DNA of 34,642 bases from a bacterium (lineage in GTDB: Bacteria > ARS69), in assembly GCA_025774805.1 (NCBI GenBank), contig JALGZR010000033.1, positions 1-34,642 on the forward strand, written 5' to 3'. Position 1 is the stretch's first letter; every line of letters starts with the position of its first letter. The position numbers and the translations under genes were made by a program. The notes beneath the pieces are model-generated. The model saw only the letters and a program-made list of their open reading frames with translations, was not told the DNA's origin and did no database searches. Of this stretch, positions 31,350-34,642 are shown one piece after another.

Positions 31350-33179
31350 TCAGTCGACGTAGCCGAGGGCACGGAGCTTCCGGACCACCTCGGGGGAGAG
31401 ATCCTCGGGAGCGATCGATCGGGCCTGTTCCAAGTAGAGGGGAGTCGCCGTCTCGGCCATCCACGCGGCCCAGAACGTCTCCACCTCCGCGATCCGCTCC
31501 GCGGTCAGCGGATGAGTCGTCCTCTCCCCCGGGTCGAGGTCCAGGCGGTGGTGCCGGCGTTCTCCCGTGTCCAGAAGCAGGATCTTCCAGTCGCGGGCCC
31601 GAACCGCGAAGTCCCGGTTGAGCTGGGACACGGTGACCCCGTCCCGGGCGGGGGGGCTCGGGTGGAACGAGCGTCCCTCCCACTCGGGGGGGAGGTCCCA
31701 GTCAAGCAGAGAGAAGAGCGTGGGAAGGACGTCCACGTTTTCGAAGACCTCCCCCACCATCCGGTGGGGGGGCATGCGGCCCGGCGCCCGGACCGCGGAG
31801 AGAACGCGCAGCGTCGCGTCGTACAGGGTCGCCCCGTGGGAGTAGTGGGGCTCGTGGTCCTTCAGGTTCTCTCCGTGATCGGTCGTGAGCACCAGGACGG
31901 ATCGGTCGAGGCGTCCGAGCTCGGCGAGTCGCCGGCGGAGCCTTCCCATCTTGGCGTCGGCGAAACGGATCTCCGCGAGGTAGGCCTCTTCGGACGGCCG
32001 CCACCCGAAACGGTTGCGTTTGAGCGTGGTGTCTCCTCCGGCCGACGGGTCCGCCCCGAAGCGGGGACCGTAGGGGTGGGGGGGGACGTAGGGGGAGTGG
32101 ACGTCCATGAGATGGACGAACCAGAACGTCGGCCGATCGCTCTCCGCGAGCCAGGCGAGGGCGGTCTCGAAGCTCGGGTCGTAGCCGATCTGGTACCGAC
32201 CTCGAATCCGGTCGATGATTTGGACCAGCGCGAGGCTGCGCCAGAGCGCGGCCCGACTCGGCTCCTCCAACCGCTCCACGACGCCGGATTCGACGTAGAC
32301 GTCGAAGCCCTGATCGAAACCGAAACGCCGGCCGAGGAAGGTGTTCGTGACGAACCCCCCGGTGCGGTACCCGCGCTCCCGGAGGACCTCCGCCAGCGTC
32401 GTGACCGACTCGTCCAGAATCGTGAAGTTCGCCCAGACCCCGTTCGAGACCGGATAGCGAGCGGTGAGGAGCGCCGCGTGAGACGCCGCCGATCCGGGAG
32501 AGGCCGCGACCGCCTCGGTGAAGAGGAGGCCCTCGGCGCAGAGGCGATCGATCTCGGGGGAGGTGCCCTCGGGAAAGCCGCCCCCCGAGAGACGATCGGG
32601 GCGAAGTGTGTCGATGGAGACGAGCACGAGGGGAGGGACGTCCGCCCCCGGCCGGCCCCGCTCGAGTCGCGTCCCCGGTAGGACGGCGGCCGCCGCGAGA
32701 AGGAGCACCGCCGCCAGCGCCGCGCCCGACCCCGGCGGGCGCGCCCCGGGCATCCGCCCCACGCATCCGCGGAGGGCCCGGCCCGCCCCCACGGCGAGGA
32801 GAACGGCGACGATCACGGCCACCCCGTCGATCACGAGGCTCACGGGGCTCAGGAAGTGGGTGCCTCGCAACAGACCCCGGTTCGCCAGGAGGCCGAGAGC
32901 CGCGGCGAATGCGGGAAACGTGACGACCGCGAACAGGACTCCGCAGGCCGGGGCGGCCCCCCGACGGCGAATCGCCGCGATCGGAAGCAGAAACAGAGCG
33001 ACGGCGAGCCCCCACGCCACGCCCAGGAGCCCGTCGACCCCGATCGCGAAGGGAATCCGGAGCGGCTCCCCGAGCGGGGAAAGGACCGCTTCCGCGACCC
33101 CGGCGATGGCCCCGAGCGCGGCGCCGAGGAGCAGGCCGAGGCTCAGCAGACTCCGCCGGGACAGGGCGGCGGGAGTCAC
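31350..33179 (-). CDS. Membrane-anchored sulfatase-family (alkaline phosphatase superfamily) hydrolase
   Basis: About 609 residues from GTG 33179, which overlaps the LarA-like stop as GTGA. The first 200 residues hold about five hydrophobic spans (SLGLLLGAALGAIAGV, LLGVAWGLAVALFLLPI, ALAAVLLLAAAAVL among them). The catalytic domain follows: VLVSIDTLRPDRLSGGG (metal Asp), then AASPGSAASHAALLTARYPVSNGV, where the nucleophile position is Ser rather than the C/S-x-P-x-R formylglycine site, FVHLMDVHSPYVPP, and the metal motif TTDHGENLKDH. This pattern fits the sulfatase-like hydrolase/transferase group whose members may be sulfatases, phosphoglycerol transferases or phosphodiesterases. No sulfatase-maturing enzyme is nearby. 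The substrate is unknown, and the active site would face the periplasm. Confidence 0.85.
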   Translation of the reverse strand: MTPAALSRRSLLSLGLLLGAALGAIAGVAEAVLSPLGEPLRIPFAIGVDGLLGVAWGLAVALFLLPIAAIRRRGAAPACGVLFAVVTFPAFAAALGLLANRGLLRGTHFLSPVSLVIDGVAVIVAVLLAVGAGRALRGCVGRMPGARPPGSGAALAAVLLLAAAAVLPGTRLERGRPGADVPPLVLVSIDTLRPDRLSGGGFPEGTSPEIDRLCAEGLLFTEAVAASPGSAASHAALLTARYPVSNGVWANFTILDESVTTLAEVLRERGYRTGGFVTNTFLGRRFGFDQGFDVYVESGVVERLEEPSRAALWRSLALVQIIDRIRGRYQIGYDPSFETALAWLAESDRPTFWFVHLMDVHSPYVPPHPYGPRFGADPSAGGDTTLKRNRFGWRPSEEAYLAEIRFADAKMGRLRRRLAELGRLDRSVLVLTTDHGENLKDHEPHYSHGATLYDATLRVLSAVRAPGRMPPHRMVGEVFENVDVLPTLFSLLDWDLPPEWEGRSFHPSPPARDGVTVSQLNRDFAVRARDWKILLLDTGERRHHRLDLDPGERTTHPLTAERIAEVETFWAAWMAETATPLYLEQARSIAPEDLSPEVVRKLRALGYVD

Positions 33180-34471
33180 GGTCCGCTCTCCTCGAGGATG
33201 CACAGGCGGTTCGCCTCGTCGAAGAACGTGATCCCGACCTCCGGGTCCTCCCGGATCCACCGCTCGACGAGCTGGGCCGGATCGGGAGCGGGGGTGAGGT
33301 GAGCCGCGCGCACCTGTTCCTCCGGAAGCCGGCTCGTCAGGTGGAGGCGCCCGATGCGCTTCAGGAGCTCCGCGAACTTGTACGCCTTGTGCTGATAGAG
33401 ACGGTACCCGGAGCGAATCCGGGTGAGCACCTCGTCGAGCGGACGCGTGAGCTCGTGGTAGAAGTTCCGCAGGGCCGACTCCCCGTCGGCGATCCCGTCG
33501 CGACACTCCGCGAGAAGGAGGATCTCGGCGCCGTCTGCCGCGGCGCTGCGGGTCAACTCGATGGCGCGCTGACTCAAGTAGAGTGTCGTGTCCATGGGAA
33601 CCCCGCCGGCCGAGACCACCATGCGCATCGTCTTCGGGACGCGGTGACTGGAGAGCCGATCGGCGACCCCGAACCCGCGCGCCACCACCTCGCGGATCGG
33701 GCCCAGCTCGGCGTGCGCGGGGATCCCGCCCGACGACACGGTCACGAGTGCGAAGCAGGGACGATCCCCCACCGCGCGGTCGAACGCCTCGATCATGTCC
33801 TCCGCCACCGGGTTCGTCCGACGCGCCGGCACGGGGTGCCAGGGATGGCGTCCGAACGTCGAGTCGGGCTCGAGCGAGAGGCTGTGGTTGCGCTCGATCG
33901 TCTCGAACGCGGCGATGCCGGGGAGGACGTTCTTCGTCGGATTCGAGTAGCCGGCGAAGTAGTGATGTCGGATGTCACCGGCGGCGAGGAGGACCTCCGC
34001 TCCGTCAAGCACGTCGGAGAGGAGGATCGGGGTCCCTCTCCGCGTCGGGCCGTGGTCCGTGAAGCGCGCGGCTCGGCCGTCGTGCACGACGACCGGCTCG
34101 AGCGGCATTCCCGCCCGGCGTGCCGCCTCCCGGGCTTCCTCGACGATCCGCCGGTTGCCGGCGGTGTCGGCCCGGTGGGATCCGGTCGCGATGGCCACGG
34201 TCAGGCGGCGCGGTCGGTCGAGACACTTCAGTCCGGTCGCGAGGATCTCTCCGTGCGGCTCCCCCCGGGTGGCGTCCGTCACGAGGAACAGGACCGATCG
34301 GTCCCGGGAGGCACGGCGCAGGGCTTCCGCTCCCGCCCGCTCGGGAAGATCTCGCAGGAGACCCTCCGCGCCGGCCGCCGCGGGGGGCCGGGGCCGGTAG
34401 ACCCCCGACACGTTTCGACCCGGAACCGTCAGAATCGTCGTGCCGTCTCCGTACCTCAGCGGAATGTCCAA
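33176..34471 (-). CDS. LarA-like nickel-pincer racemase/epimerase family protein
   Basis: A 431-residue LarA-family protein; characterised relatives racemise lactate or epimerise other 2-hydroxyacids using a nickel-pincer nucleotide. Counterparts of key LarA residues are visible at the correct spacing: D66 and R69 (VTDATRG), H99 (ATGSHR), H170 and K180 (HYFAGYSNPTK, the lysine that carries the cofactor) and H196 (ERNHS). The usual SGGRK reads SNPTK. The positions I align with LarA Gln295 and Lys298 are L299 and R302, so substrate may differ from lactate. The start is TTG 34471 with GGAGAG six bases upstream. The cofactor genes larB, larC and larE are not in the window. Confidence 0.86.
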   Translation of the reverse strand: MDIPLRYGDGTTILTVPGRNVSGVYRPRPPAAAGAEGLLRDLPERAGAEALRRASRDRSVLFLVTDATRGEPHGEILATGLKCLDRPRRLTVAIATGSHRADTAGNRRIVEEAREAARRAGMPLEPVVVHDGRAARFTDHGPTRRGTPILLSDVLDGAEVLLAAGDIRHHYFAGYSNPTKNVLPGIAAFETIERNHSLSLEPDSTFGRHPWHPVPARRTNPVAEDMIEAFDRAVGDRPCFALVTVSSGGIPAHAELGPIREVVARGFGVADRLSSHRVPKTMRMVVSAGGVPMDTTLYLSQRAIELTRSAAADGAEILLLAECRDGIADGESALRNFYHELTRPLDEVLTRIRSGYRLYQHKAYKFAELLKRIGRLHLTSRLPEEQVRAAHLTPAPDPAQLVERWIREDPEVGITFFDEANRLCILEESGP

Positions 34472-34582
34472 GTCGATCTCTCCGGTCCGTCGGGGTTTTT
34501 CGGGAGGCGCCCCTTTACAGTCTACGATCCCCCCGGGAGAATCGGACCAATTCCGGGAAGAGGCGGAACCGAGGAGGAGTCC

Positions 34583-34642
34583 GTGCCATCGAATCGCCGC
34601 CGCGCTCGCGTGGTCCGCATCGCCGCCGCCCTCGGCGGATCC
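34583..34642 (+). CDS. Start of a divergent gene, cut by the window edge
   Basis: GTG 34583 is preceded by GAGGAGG five bases upstream, a strong ribosome binding site, and opens an uninterrupted frame of 20 codons to the end of the window. The peptide begins MPSNRRRARVVRIAAALGGS, a basic N-terminus leading into a hydrophobic stretch, as in an exported protein. Nothing more can be said about its function. The 111 bases between it and the LarA-like gene hold the sequence TACGAT (near 34523), a possible -10 without a clear -35. Confidence 0.5.
   Translation, partial: MPSNRRRARVVRIAAALGGS

Noticed and set aside
30546-32681. A 711-codon frame on the plus strand opposite the secreted protein and the sulfatase-like gene
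   Set aside because: It spans two real minus-strand genes and their intergenic region, with low-complexity Gly/Arg/Glu content typical of a shadow frame.
1-34642. CRISPR array, IS element, integrase, tRNA or rRNA
   Set aside because: Both strands were scanned by eye; no regular repeat-spacer array, transposase or integrase motif, or tRNA-like or rRNA-like segment was found.

Overview
The window is 34.6 kb of gene-dense, high-GC bacterial chromosome. Many starts are GTG or TTG, several genes overlap by 4 bases, and no rRNA, tRNA, IS element, phage gene or CRISPR array was seen. The organism looks Gram-negative. Pointers are a lipoprotein signal, secreted proteins with a FlgD-like C-terminal Ig domain, CRTAC1/FG-GAP proteins, TPR-linked sigma-54 regulation and RsbU-type signalling. 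This mix recalls uncultured FCB-type or Eisenbacteria-like lineages, but the placement is inference and no marker gene is present.

Region 1 (1-5.8 kb) is envelope and regulation. It holds the end of an M23 peptidase, two small membrane or secreted proteins with recognisable promoters, a TPR-GAF-AAA+-Fis sigma-54 activator, and a sigma-70-family factor (group-2-like) behind a good -24/-12 promoter. This reads as a sigma-54 to sigma-70 cascade. A 32-base perfect palindrome ends it.

Region 2 (5.9-12.2 kb) has a RecD2 helicase, a small membrane protein and a DA1-like zinc metallopeptidase on the plus strand. A cystathionine beta-synthase/gamma-lyase pair (reverse transsulfuration) lies on the minus strand.

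Region 3 (12.4-19.7 kb) is a long plus-strand run: class V aminotransferase, D-3-phosphoglycerate dehydrogenase (serine synthesis, feeding transsulfuration), dCTP deaminase, EtfB, EtfA, a PHP/DUF3604 lipoprotein and a PAP2 phosphatase. It meets a convergent CstA-type peptide/pyruvate transporter at a shared hairpin.

Region 4 (21.4-27.7 kb) holds a membrane-anchored cupin, a GAF-GAF-PP2C (RsbU-type) phosphatase, a secreted subtilisin-like protease and an orphan XdhC-like protein.

Region 5 (27.6-34.5 kb, minus strand) holds a secreted protein followed by a large secreted NTF2-like/FG-GAP/ASPIC/TlpA-thioredoxin protein. That second gene is cut by one in-frame TGA at 28750-28752. A hairpin with bacterial SECIS geometry follows the TGA, so the locus is either a new selenoprotein or a nonsense-interrupted gene. 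This is the most interesting signal in the window. Upstream lie a LarA-like protein and a membrane sulfatase-family hydrolase that overlap by 4 bases. A divergent partial gene starts at the right edge.
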